This document shows positions 24,196-32,840 of a stretch of DNA of 64,000 nucleotides, one piece after another (the first letter of the stretch is position 1; each line of letters opens with the position of its first letter). This DNA is from Thermasporomyces sp040195635. Its GTDB lineage: Bacteria > Actinomycetota > Actinomycetes > Propionibacteriales > Actinopolymorphaceae. Below the pieces are notes generated by a model. That model was not told where the DNA came from and made no database searches. It saw only the letters and a program-made list of their open reading frames with translations. Location of the stretch: NCBI RefSeq assembly GCF_040195635.1, contig NZ_JBEFTX010000008.1:124001-188000 (forward strand), in the 5' to 3' direction. The position numbers were made by a program, and so were the translations under genes.

Positions 24196-25076
24196 CGGCG
24201 CCGGCGCGAGCGGCTGCAACACGCCGGGGCACCGGGCGGATACCGTCGACACCCGCCCGGTGGGTCCGCGGGCTCTGTGCGTTCCTTCTCCTGCTGACTC
24301 CTACGGCCTGCAGCTCCGAGGCGATCGGGCTGTCGTTCAGCACCCCGCGAGTCCTCAAGGTCGGCGTCACGCCGCGCCCGGACGGCGAGATCCTGGCCCA
24401 TGTCGACAAGGCCGTCGCCCCGGCCCTCGGATTCGAGCTGGATCCGGTGCGCTTCACCGACGCGGCCGCGGCGAAGGAGGCGCTCCGCGACAAGCTCATC
24501 GACGTGGCGTTCGTACGCAACGACCCGGAGGCGGCGGCCCTTGGACAGGTGATGCCGGGCCGAGGTCTTGCCTTCGTGGCACCGGTCTTCGTCGAACCGC
24601 TCGCGGTCTACTCCTCGACCATCGCGCGCGTGTCCGATCTGGAGGAGGGCGGCGAAGTCCTGATCCCGAGCGAATCGGCAAAGGCCGGTCGCGCCCTGCG
24701 GCTCCTCGCGGCGCACGGCGTGGTTCGCCTCCGCGAAGGTGCGGGAACGCAGGCGACGGTCCGTGACGTCACCGCAAACCCGAAACACGTACGGATCACC
24801 GAGGTGCCGGCGGAGGAGATGCCGCGCGGCTACGACGACGCCGTCGCCGCGGTGGTCGACGTGTCAACCGCCCAGCGGACCGGCCTGACGGCAGCAGGGG
24901 GCAAGGTGCTGGTGCTGGAGCCCGCCGACGGTAACGCCTACGTCAACGGGCTCTTCGTCCGTGCCGGCGACGAGGACGATCCGCAGGTCAGCAAGCTCGC
25001 CGAACTGCTGCGGTCGCCGAGCGTGAAGGCGTTCATCGAAGACACCTACGACCACACGATCATGCCGGCGTCCTGA
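24192..25076 (+). CDS. MetQ/NlpA-family substrate-binding lipoprotein, diverged
   Basis: 294 residues, last gene of the MetNIQ-like operon. A basic N-terminus, hydrophobic core and lipobox (LTPTAC, Cys40) mark a lipoprotein. RVLKVGVTPRPDGEILAHVD, LAVYSSTIARVSDLEEG, AKAGRALRLLAAHGVVRL and DGNAYVNGLFVRAGDEDDP follow the NlpA family layout. The substrate-binding segments differ from MetQ: the usual FFQHxPYL-type segment reads FVRNDPEA and the NDPTNxGRAL-type segment reads PSESAKAGRAL. The ligand may therefore not be methionine. This is inference from motif comparison by eye. Confidence 0.85.
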   Translation: MTAPARAAATRRGTGRIPSTPARWVRGLCAFLLLLTPTACSSEAIGLSFSTPRVLKVGVTPRPDGEILAHVDKAVAPALGFELDPVRFTDAAAAKEALRDKLIDVAFVRNDPEAAALGQVMPGRGLAFVAPVFVEPLAVYSSTIARVSDLEEGGEVLIPSESAKAGRALRLLAAHGVVRLREGAGTQATVRDVTANPKHVRITEVPAEEMPRGYDDAVAAVVDVSTAQRTGLTAAGGKVLVLEPADGNAYVNGLFVRAGDEDDPQVSKLAELLRSPSVKAFIEDTYDHTIMPAS

Positions 25077-25120
25077 GACATGTGCCGCCGCCGTCGCGGG
25101 ACGTCTTCAGATCCGAGTAA

Positions 25121-25130
25121 CCCCTAGGGG
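25121..25130. promoter_or_regulatory. Perfect CCCCTAGGGG palindrome upstream of a small membrane-protein gene
   Basis: A 10-bp perfect palindrome lies 71 bp before the start of the 51-residue membrane protein. GC-rich palindromes with a CTAG centre occur in CsoR-type metal-sensor operators, but the flanks here do not extend the symmetry well. Function is unknown. Confidence 0.3.
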
Positions 25131-25200
25131 GAGGTTCCGGGTTCGTGGGCGAGGTGGATGATCGTCCTACGCCGTAGAGTGGGGCACCAGGAGGTGGACG

Positions 25201-25356
25201 ATGCTGAAGATCCTGCTGGTGATTGCCGCCGTCTGGTTGGCGATCGCCGTGATCAGCTTCCTTTTCAAGTCACTGCTGTGGCTCGGGATCATCGCTCTGG
25301 TGCTGTTCCTCGCCACGAGCGCCTGGGGCTGGGTCAAGCGCAACTCCGGCGGCTGA
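25201..25356 (+). CDS. Small hydrophobic membrane protein (51 residues)
   Basis: ATG 25201 follows AGGAGGTGG at ideal spacing. The product is 51 residues with two hydrophobic stretches separated by a short FKS turn (ILLVIAAVWLAIAVISFLF and LLWLGIIALVLFLATSAWGW) and a basic C-terminus KRNSGG. It should insert as a two-helix hairpin with the tail in the cytoplasm. Similar tiny proteins are widespread in actinomycetes without known function. The strong ribosome-binding site and codon bias support it. Confidence 0.8.
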   Translation: MLKILLVIAAVWLAIAVISFLFKSLLWLGIIALVLFLATSAWGWVKRNSGG

Positions 25357-25400
25357 CCTTCCTGCCGCGCCGCCGCGGAGGCACTCCGCGCGCGGCGCGA

Positions 25401-26588
25401 TCAGGGCTCGATGCCCCCGGTCTGGAAGCCGATGGTGGCCGACGCCCTGCGCACGGCACCGACGGGAGCCTGCGGTACGACGTCGTCGAGGAACGCGTAG
25501 TCCTTCGCCACGTCACCGAGTCCGGGCACCCGCTTGGCCACCTGCCACCATCCGGCGATGTCTGCCCACCCGGGCGCGGACAGTGACCCACCGAAATGCT
25601 GCACCGACAGGGCGGCACACAGGTTCGCGAACCGCAGCCGGTGCAGCAGCGGCCAGCCGGCGAGCGTCGACGTGACGAATCCGGCGGCGAACACGTCACC
25701 CGCACCGGTCGTATCCAACGCCTCCACTGGCAGCGCCGGGACGTCGGCGCGTTCACCCGTCTCGTTGTCGACCGCCAACGCGCCCCGGCTGCCGCGGGTC
25801 ACAACGGCCACCGGTACCAGGTCACCGAGCTTCGAGAGCGCATCCTCAGGGGTCGTCGTCCGGGTGTACGCGAGCGCTTCGGGGGTGTTCGGCAGGAACG
25901 CGTAACAGTCGCTGAGCCGATCCAACAGGGCCGGCGACCACTGCTCGGTCGGGTCCCAGCCCACGTCGGCGAAGACCCTGGCGCCGTCCGCGGCAGCCCT
26001 GCGCGTCCAGTCCTCGGCCTCCGGTCCCAGATCGACGAAGCATGCCCGGGTGTGTGCGACGCCCTGGCAGCTGATCATCTCGTCCGGGCTGAGCGGCGGG
26101 TCGTGGGCATGTGTGATGAGACTCCGGTCGGCCTGGTAGGCCAGCGAGACGGTGACCGGTGAGTGCCAGTGCGGGAACCTCCGCGATGCGGAGAGGTCGA
26201 CGTCCTCCTGCTCGGCGAGGGTCCGCCAGCAGAAGTCGCCGTAGACGTCGTGCCCGAACGCCGCCGCCAAGGACGTACGCAGACCCAGCCGGGAGAGCGC
26301 GATCGCGAGGTTGGCGACGCCACCGGGCGAACACCCCATGCCCTCGGTGAAGATCTCCGTACCGCTCTCCGGCGGTGCACCCAGGCCGGTGAAGATGATG
26401 TCGAGGAAGACCGTCCCGGAGACGAAGACGTCGAACGGCGGATCGTCAGTGGTACGAAGAACGGCTAACGGATCATGCGACGGCCCTCGACCGACCACCC
26501 GGCCGAGCTCCCAGGGCGTCGAGCCGAGGTGACCGCCTGCGGCGGCGTCGCCCAGGTCCGGACCCGGCTGCTCTTCCGCCGTGTCCAT
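25401..26588 (-). CDS. PfkB-family carbohydrate kinase
   Basis: 395 residues from ATG 26588, which follows AAGGGAGA. The PfkB fold is clear: FDVFVSGTVFLDIIFTGLG, CSPGGVANLAIALSRLGLRT (substrate motif), GHDVYGDF, and DTTGAGDVFAAGF (ATP/anion-hole motif with the catalytic Asp). The ~45-residue N-terminal extension before the domain is unusual and low in complexity. The substrate cannot be named; relatives include ribokinase, fructokinase and adenosine kinase-like enzymes. It is downstream of a sigma-factor gene but separated from it by a strong terminator, so it should have its own promoter in 26589-26703. Confidence 0.85.
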   Translation of the reverse strand: MDTAEEQPGPDLGDAAAGGHLGSTPWELGRVVGRGPSHDPLAVLRTTDDPPFDVFVSGTVFLDIIFTGLGAPPESGTEIFTEGMGCSPGGVANLAIALSRLGLRTSLAAAFGHDVYGDFCWRTLAEQEDVDLSASRRFPHWHSPVTVSLAYQADRSLITHAHDPPLSPDEMISCQGVAHTRACFVDLGPEAEDWTRRAAADGARVFADVGWDPTEQWSPALLDRLSDCYAFLPNTPEALAYTRTTTPEDALSKLGDLVPVAVVTRGSRGALAVDNETGERADVPALPVEALDTTGAGDVFAAGFVTSTLAGWPLLHRLRFANLCAALSVQHFGGSLSAPGWADIAGWWQVAKRVPGLGDVAKDYAFLDDVVPQAPVGAVRRASATIGFQTGGIEP

Positions 26589-26703
26589 CGACTCTCCCTT
26601 GCTGATCGCGCGTTCTCCCCGATGTGGGGACCCACCGTAGCGTGGCGGTACCACCGATGTCGGGCGGATAGCAGACGTTGCTGTGCGCCCGACCCGAACC
26701 CAA

Positions 26704-26736
26704 GGCGTCCCGGCCGGAAGCACCGGCCGGGACGCC
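26704..26736 (-). terminator. Strong hairpin terminator for the sigma-factor gene
   Basis: GGCGTCCCGGCCGG (26704-26717) pairs perfectly with CCGGCCGGGACGCC (26723-26736) over the loop AAGCA. It begins about 31 bp past the stop of the minus-strand sigma gene and is followed on that strand by TTGGGTT. Confidence 0.85.
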
Positions 26737-26767
26737 ACGGGGGTTGGGAACGTAGGAAAACGTCAGG

Positions 26768-27784
<1,017 letters not shown>

Positions 27785-28012
27785 CAGCTCAACGTCTCAG
27801 GTGTCCGACCGAATTCCCGGTGCGGGCCGGTTCATGCGTAGCGGCCTGCCTCGATAGTCCCGACACCGTGATCGTCCGGGCGTCGTGACGAGGTGTGGAT
27901 CCGTCCGTTGTCGGGCATACCGAGGTCTTGCCGCTGGGCATTGTCCGGGCGTGGCCAATCACCCACATCGGTCCCCGGACGGATTTGCCGTGCCGTGGGA
28001 CGCCTCGGGCAG
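27785..28012. other. Intergenic gap between DNA ligase and sigma-factor genes
   Basis: Both flanking genes are on the minus strand, so this 228-bp stretch should carry the ligase terminator and the sigma promoter. I see no convincing hairpin, operator or small gene in it. Confidence 0.4.
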
Positions 28013-29752
28013 CTACGCACCGCTGCCGGCGTGGATCGCCCGGACTGTCTCGACCGTGTCGGCTTCGGTGGCCGTCTTGTCGTCGCGGTAGCGGAGCACC
28101 CGGGCGAAGCGCAGTGCCATCCCACCGGCGTACCGACTCGACGTCTGCACGCCATCGAACGCGACCTCGACCACCAGCTCCGGCCGAACGTAGACGGTCC
28201 AGCGGTCGCGGTGCGACTCGAGCGCGAGCAGGCGTTCGGTCTGCCAGCGCAGCAGCTCGTCGGTCAGTCCCTTGAACGTCTTGCCGAGCATGACGAACTC
28301 GCCGGTCCGCGGATCGCGGGCGCCGAGGTGGAGGTTGGACAGCAGTCCGGTACGCCGGCCGTGACCCCACTCGACGGCGAGGACCACCAGGTCGAGGGTG
28401 TGGCGCGGCTTGACCTTGATCCAGGCAGCGCCGCGCCTGCCTGCGTCGTACGGCGCGGTGAGGGCCTTGACCACAACCCCTTCATGACCACGTTCGCAGG
28501 CGTCGGAGAAGAAGGTGGTGGCCTCATCCAGGTCGGACGTGACCAGGCGGGGGACCCGCAGGTGGGAGGGGAGCACGCGCTCGAGCACCGCCCACCTCTC
28601 CCTTCCGGGCTCGCCCAGGAGGTCCCGGGCGTCGTGGTGGAGGACGTCGAAGAAGAACGCCCGGACCGGCACCGCCTCCCGCAGCTTCGCGACGTCGGTG
28701 CGGCTGCCCACCCGGCTGGCAGTCACCTGGAAGGGGCGCGGCCGGTCTACGTCGTCGAGCGCGATGACCTCGCCATCGAGCACGATGGCACCGCTCGGCA
28801 GCGCACGTACCGCCTCGACGATCTCGGGGAGTCGGCCGGTCACCTCGTCGAGGGTGCGGGTGAAGATCCGGACACTGTCGCCCTCGCGGTGTACCTGGAC
28901 CCGGACGCCGTCGAGCTTCCACTCCAGCGCGGCCGGCCCGTCGATCTTCGCCAGCGCGGCGGCCATGTCGGGCGCGGGTGAGGCGAGCATGGGACGCAGC
29001 GGCCGGCCCACTTCCAGCCGGAACTGGTCCAGCACGCTCGCCCCGTCCCGCGCGGTGGCCCGGACAGTTGCGCCGGTCTTCGCGTCGGAAGCCCCATCCG
29101 CGGTGCCGCTGTCGGTGCCAGTGCCGCTGTCGGTGCCAGTGCCGCTGTCGGTGCCAGTGCCGCTGTCGGTGCCAGTGCCGCTGTCGGTGTCGGTGCCAGT
29201 GCCGGTGTCAGTGCCAGTGCCGCTGTCGGTGGGAGTGGCGTCCTTCGCCGCGGCGACGGCCGCGCTCGCGACCGGAGCGATCGCTCCCGCGACCATGATC
29301 GCTCGACGGACGTCGGCAGCGGGAAGGGCGCTCGCCTTGATCACGGCGTCGACCATGACGCCGTCGAGCGCGCCCTGGCGGAGCTCGCCGCCGATCAGCC
29401 CGGCGAGGAACCGCTGCTCCGGTGCGGTCGCCCTGGCCCAGATAGCGGAGAGCAGTTGCCGGCGACGCGCCTGTGAGCCCGGACCCGCGACCCTCGAGAT
29501 CTCCTCGAACGCCTGGTCGACCTCGCTCACCCCGAGACTGGCCGTCTCACTCGGCGCGGGAAGATCCCGCAGGGCGGCGTAGCCCACTCCCGTGCGCCGC
29601 TGCCGGAGCTCACCGGCGAGATAGAACACCACGAGCGCGACCTCGTCCGGATCGGCGGCCCGGAGGCAGTCGGCGATCTCGCGGACCTTCGCGAGCCGCG
29701 AGGACGTGCCGGACACGGTGGCGGAGGCCTGCGCCAGGTCGACGAACAGCAT
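28013..29752 (-). CDS. ATP-dependent DNA ligase (LigB-like)
   Basis: 579 residues from ATG 29752. The N-terminal helical DNA-binding domain (residues 1-170) includes LLSAIWARATAPEQRFLAGL and GGELRQGALDGVMVDAV. The nucleotidyltransferase domain has active-site Lys279 in EWKLDGVRVQVHREG, then LDGEVIAL, FFDVLHHD, EGVVVKAL and WIKVKP. An OB domain follows. This order matches Mycobacterium LigB-type ATP ligases, which seal nicks as an accessory to the NAD-dependent LigA. A linker at ~175-217 is a pure Gly/Thr/Asp/Ser repeat encoded by an 18-bp DNA repeat. The start is clear of the 15-bp repeat upstream. Confidence 0.9.
   Translation of the reverse strand: MLFVDLAQASATVSGTSSRLAKVREIADCLRAADPDEVALVVFYLAGELRQRRTGVGYAALRDLPAPSETASLGVSEVDQAFEEISRVAGPGSQARRRQLLSAIWARATAPEQRFLAGLIGGELRQGALDGVMVDAVIKASALPAADVRRAIMVAGAIAPVASAAVAAAKDATPTDSGTGTDTGTGTDTDSGTGTDSGTGTDSGTGTDSGTGTDSGTADGASDAKTGATVRATARDGASVLDQFRLEVGRPLRPMLASPAPDMAAALAKIDGPAALEWKLDGVRVQVHREGDSVRIFTRTLDEVTGRLPEIVEAVRALPSGAIVLDGEVIALDDVDRPRPFQVTASRVGSRTDVAKLREAVPVRAFFFDVLHHDARDLLGEPGRERWAVLERVLPSHLRVPRLVTSDLDEATTFFSDACERGHEGVVVKALTAPYDAGRRGAAWIKVKPRHTLDLVVLAVEWGHGRRTGLLSNLHLGARDPRTGEFVMLGKTFKGLTDELLRWQTERLLALESHRDRWTVYVRPELVVEVAFDGVQTSSRYAGGMALRFARVLRYRDDKTATEADTVETVRAIHAGSGA
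29102..29231. repeat. 18-bp tandem repeat within the DNA ligase gene
   Basis: Units of GTGCCGCTGTCGGTGCCA recur about seven times, with two degenerate 6-12 bp variants, and encode GTGTDS-type repeats in the inter-domain linker. The period is a multiple of 3, so copy-number change would preserve the frame. Confidence 0.88.
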
Positions 29753-29812
29753 GACACCATTCTCGCGGAGCCCGCCGACACCAGGCCTGACCAGCCCGAT
29801 CGCCGCTGCCCC

Positions 29813-29912
29813 ACCGACCGACTGCCCCACCGACCGACTGCCCACCGACCGACTGCCCACCGACCGACTGCCCACCGACCGACTGCCCACCGACCGACTG
29901 CCCCACCGAGCC
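29813..29912. repeat. 15-16-bp tandem repeat between the ligase and pyrD
   Basis: The unit CCCACCGACCGACTG is repeated about six times (some units with one extra C). It fills much of the 187-bp divergent gap and so sits in the promoter region of both genes. Confidence 0.85.
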
Positions 29913-29939
29913 CACCGCCGCCGACCTTGCCGGAGCGAG

Positions 29940-31100
29940 ATGTACAACCTGCTGTTCGCGTGGGTGCTGAAGCGCCTGCCGGCCGAGACCGCGCACCGGC
30001 TGGCGTTCGGACTGATCCGCCTGGTCGGCGCGACACCGGGAGCCGCTCGTATGCTCCGCCGGTGGCTCGGACCCGTTGATCCGGTGCTCCGCGTGCACAC
30101 ACTCGGGCTCGACTTCGCCGGCCCTCTCGGTCTCGCTGCCGGTTTCGACAAGGACGCGATCGGAGTCGAGGCGATGACCGCGCTCGGGTTCGCGTACGTC
30201 GAGGTCGGCACGGTGACCGCACGGTCCCAGCCGGGCAATCCGGCTCCGCGCATGTTCCGGCTTCCGGACGATCGCGCCCTCGTCAACCGGATGGGGTTCA
30301 ACAACCACGGCGCCGCCGTCGCGGCGCAGCGGCTCCGGAAGTGCCAGGACCGTCGGCGGGGCGGGGGCGAGCCTGGCAGAGGCCCGCTGGGTGCCGTCGG
30401 GGTCAACATCGGCAAGACCAAGGTGGTTCCGGAGTCCGAGGCTCTCGCCGACTACGCGAGCAGCACGCGGCTGCTCGCCGACGTCGCCGACTACCTCGTC
30501 GTCAACGTCAGCTCGCCGAACACGCCCGGGCTGCGGAACCTGCAGGCCATCGAACACCTGCGGCCGCTTCTCCTCGGCGTACGCGAGGCACTGGACGAGG
30601 CGGCGAGCCGGCGGGTACCGCTGCTGGTCAAGATCGCCCCCGACCTCGCCGACGCCGACATCGACGCCGTGGCCGACCTCGCGCTCGAACTCGGCCTGGA
30701 CGGCATCATCGCCACCAACACGACGACCGCGCGGCAGGGACTGCAGACGGCGCCAGCCGCGGTCGAGGAGATCGGAGCGGGCGGGCTGTCGGGAGCTCCG
30801 CTGAAGAGGCGTGCGCTCGAGGTGCTCCGCCGCCTGCGCGCGCGGACCGGTTCCCGGGTGGTCCTCATCGCGGTCGGCGGCATCGAGAACGCCGAGGACG
30901 CCTGGGAGCGCATCAGGGCCGGGGCGACCCTGGTCCAGGCGTACACCGGATTCATCTACGGCGGGCCACTGTGGCCGCGCCGACTGCACCGCGACCTCGC
31001 GCGGCTGGTGCGGGAGGCGGGTTACTCGTCCATCGGCGACGCCGTGGGCACGGCCGGTCCTCCCGAACCGTCCGTGCCCACCAGGTCCCCTCGCCGGTAG
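29940..31100 (+). CDS. pyrD: Dihydroorotate dehydrogenase (quinone), class 2
   Basis: 386 residues from ATG 29940, with GGAG 5 nt before it. The N-terminal membrane-associating helix (YNLLFAWVLKRLPAETAHRL) marks class 2. The FMN domain shows GLAAGFDKD, ALGFAYVEVGTVT, NRMGFNNHG, VGVNIGKTKVVPESEA, then VVNVSSPNTPGLRNLQ with the catalytic Ser, LLVKIAPDL, IATNTT, and SGAPLKRRA with IAVGGIENAEDAWERI. The enzyme oxidises dihydroorotate to orotate in pyrimidine synthesis and passes electrons to menaquinone. It converges on the HtrA gene with a 12-bp gap. Confidence 0.94.
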   Translation: MYNLLFAWVLKRLPAETAHRLAFGLIRLVGATPGAARMLRRWLGPVDPVLRVHTLGLDFAGPLGLAAGFDKDAIGVEAMTALGFAYVEVGTVTARSQPGNPAPRMFRLPDDRALVNRMGFNNHGAAVAAQRLRKCQDRRRGGGEPGRGPLGAVGVNIGKTKVVPESEALADYASSTRLLADVADYLVVNVSSPNTPGLRNLQAIEHLRPLLLGVREALDEAASRRVPLLVKIAPDLADADIDAVADLALELGLDGIIATNTTTARQGLQTAPAAVEEIGAGGLSGAPLKRRALEVLRRLRARTGSRVVLIAVGGIENAEDAWERIRAGATLVQAYTGFIYGGPLWPRRLHRDLARLVREAGYSSIGDAVGTAGPPEPSVPTRSPRR

Positions 31101-31112
31101 TCGATCGCCAGC

Positions 31113-32594
31113 TCAGCGCGGCAGGGGGAACGGGAGCCCGCCCTCGTCGTCCTGCTCCTGCTCCGGCGCCTGCTGTGGCGCCCGGCCGCCGTCGCTGCCC
31201 AGGGTTGCGGAGGCGGTCTGCGTGCGGCCGTCGCGTACGAATGTGAGAGTCACCTTCTCGCCCGGGCGATGCGAGCGTACGGCGGCGATCAGCGCGTCGG
31301 CGTCGGCAATCCGGCGGTCACCCAGCTTCGTGATGACATCACCGTCGCGAAGCTTGGCGTCCGCAGCCGCACCTCCCGGCGTGATCGAACGGATGGCGGC
31401 ACCTTCGGTCGTACCGTTCTCGGACGTGGCAGGCGAGACGGTCACGCCGAGCTGGGCGTGTTCGGCCCGTCCCTTGTCGATCAGCTCCTTGGCGATCGGG
31501 CGGGCCTGGTCGATCGGGATCGCGAACCCGACGCCGATCGAACCCGACTGGCCGCCCATCGAGCCGCCGACCGTCGCGATGACGCTGTTGATGCCGACGA
31601 CCTGTCCACCCATGTTGACGAGCGCACCACCGGAGTTGCCGGGGTTGATGGCGGCGTCGGTCTGGATCGCGTCGATGACGGTGTTGGACGAGGCCGAGTC
31701 ACCCGCGCGTACCGGCCGGTCGAGGGCGCTGACGATGCCCGACGTCACCGTGCCGGACAGGCCGAGCGGGGAACCGATGGCCACGACGTTCTGTCCGACC
31801 GACAGGGCCGAGGAGCTCCCCAGCTTGGCGGGGGTCAGGTCGGTGACGCCGCTGGCGCGGATGACGGCGAGGTCGGTCGTGGGGTCGAGCCCGACCACCT
31901 CCGCCTTGGCGCTCCGGCCGTTGCTGAACGTGACGCTCATCTCGCCGCCCTGCTCGGCGGGAGCGGCGACGTGGTTGTTGGTGAGGATCAGCCCGTCGGC
32001 GCTGAGCACGATCCCACTTCCGCCTGTCGCACCCTGCGACGAGGCGACCGCTATGGAGACCACGCTCGGCAGGAGCTTGTCCGCGACCTGTTGCACGCTT
32101 CCGGGCGGTGCGTTCGAGGCGTTCTGCGACCTGGGTACCTCGTCGAGAGCGGTCGCCGTCGGTGTGGCCTGCTGGTCCCGGGTGAGCAGGTACGTGGCGG
32201 CTGTCCCGGTGCCGCCGCCGACCAGGCCGGCCGCGACGGCCACGGCGACGACGGTGGCGGCGGCCATGCGCCTGGGCCTGGGGGCGGGCTTGTCGGGATG
32301 ACCGCCGGAGATGCCCGGCGGGTACGGCGGCTGGTTGGGTGACGGCTCGCCGTAGGGCTGCCCGAACGACGGTCCGCCGGCAGGTCCTCCGCCTGGCGAG
32401 TCATGGCCGTACGCATGGTGGGCGGGGGGTCCGTACGCCGGCATCTGCCTGGTGTCCTCGCGCCCGCCGGAACCTCCAGGTGGCTGTCCCGGGCCGGTTT
32501 GACGCTGGGCCGTCTCGTCGTTGCTGCCCTGGGGCGCCGGGTCCGGCGTTCCCTCAGGGCGGCGCGGCTGGCCCGAAGGTGTTGTCTCGCTCAT
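31113..32594 (-). CDS. Membrane-anchored HtrA-family serine protease with PDZ domain (PepD-like)
   Basis: 493 residues from ATG 32594. A ~108-residue Pro/Gly/Gln-rich cytoplasmic region precedes one membrane helix (111-136). The trypsin-like domain carries H208 (LTNNHV), D241 (DPTTDLAVI) and S321 (NPGNSGG). A single PDZ domain (about 382-465) includes LGVTVSP, AADAKLRDGDVITKLGDRRI and PGEKVTLTF. It should degrade or refold damaged extracytoplasmic proteins. It lies downstream of an MprAB-like two-component pair on the same strand, as pepD does in Mycobacterium tuberculosis, so control by that pair is likely. The 246-bp gap from the kinase could hold its own promoter. Confidence 0.92.
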   Translation of the reverse strand: MSETTPSGQPRRPEGTPDPAPQGSNDETAQRQTGPGQPPGGSGGREDTRQMPAYGPPAHHAYGHDSPGGGPAGGPSFGQPYGEPSPNQPPYPPGISGGHPDKPAPRPRRMAAATVVAVAVAAGLVGGGTGTAATYLLTRDQQATPTATALDEVPRSQNASNAPPGSVQQVADKLLPSVVSIAVASSQGATGGSGIVLSADGLILTNNHVAAPAEQGGEMSVTFSNGRSAKAEVVGLDPTTDLAVIRASGVTDLTPAKLGSSSALSVGQNVVAIGSPLGLSGTVTSGIVSALDRPVRAGDSASSNTVIDAIQTDAAINPGNSGGALVNMGGQVVGINSVIATVGGSMGGQSGSIGVGFAIPIDQARPIAKELIDKGRAEHAQLGVTVSPATSENGTTEGAAIRSITPGGAAADAKLRDGDVITKLGDRRIADADALIAAVRSHRPGEKVTLTFVRDGRTQTASATLGSDGGRAPQQAPEQEQDDEGGLPFPLPR

Positions 32595-32840
32595 GTCCTC
32601 AAGGTTCGGCCTGGTAGCTGAGATCACACTGAGAGGGTGCCCAGAGGTCCCGAAGAAACCCCCATGTCCGGTCAGTCCGGCTTCGGGCTCCCTCGCCCCG
32701 GCTCCTGACGCCAGCGACGCCGGGGCGAAACGCCCACCGTACGACATGACCGCGACGACCGGGGGCGCGTCCCCTGGTGGCACGCTTCCGGACCCGGCGG
32801 CGATGGGCGGAGACCAGAGCCGCCGGAAGCCGGTCCTTGC

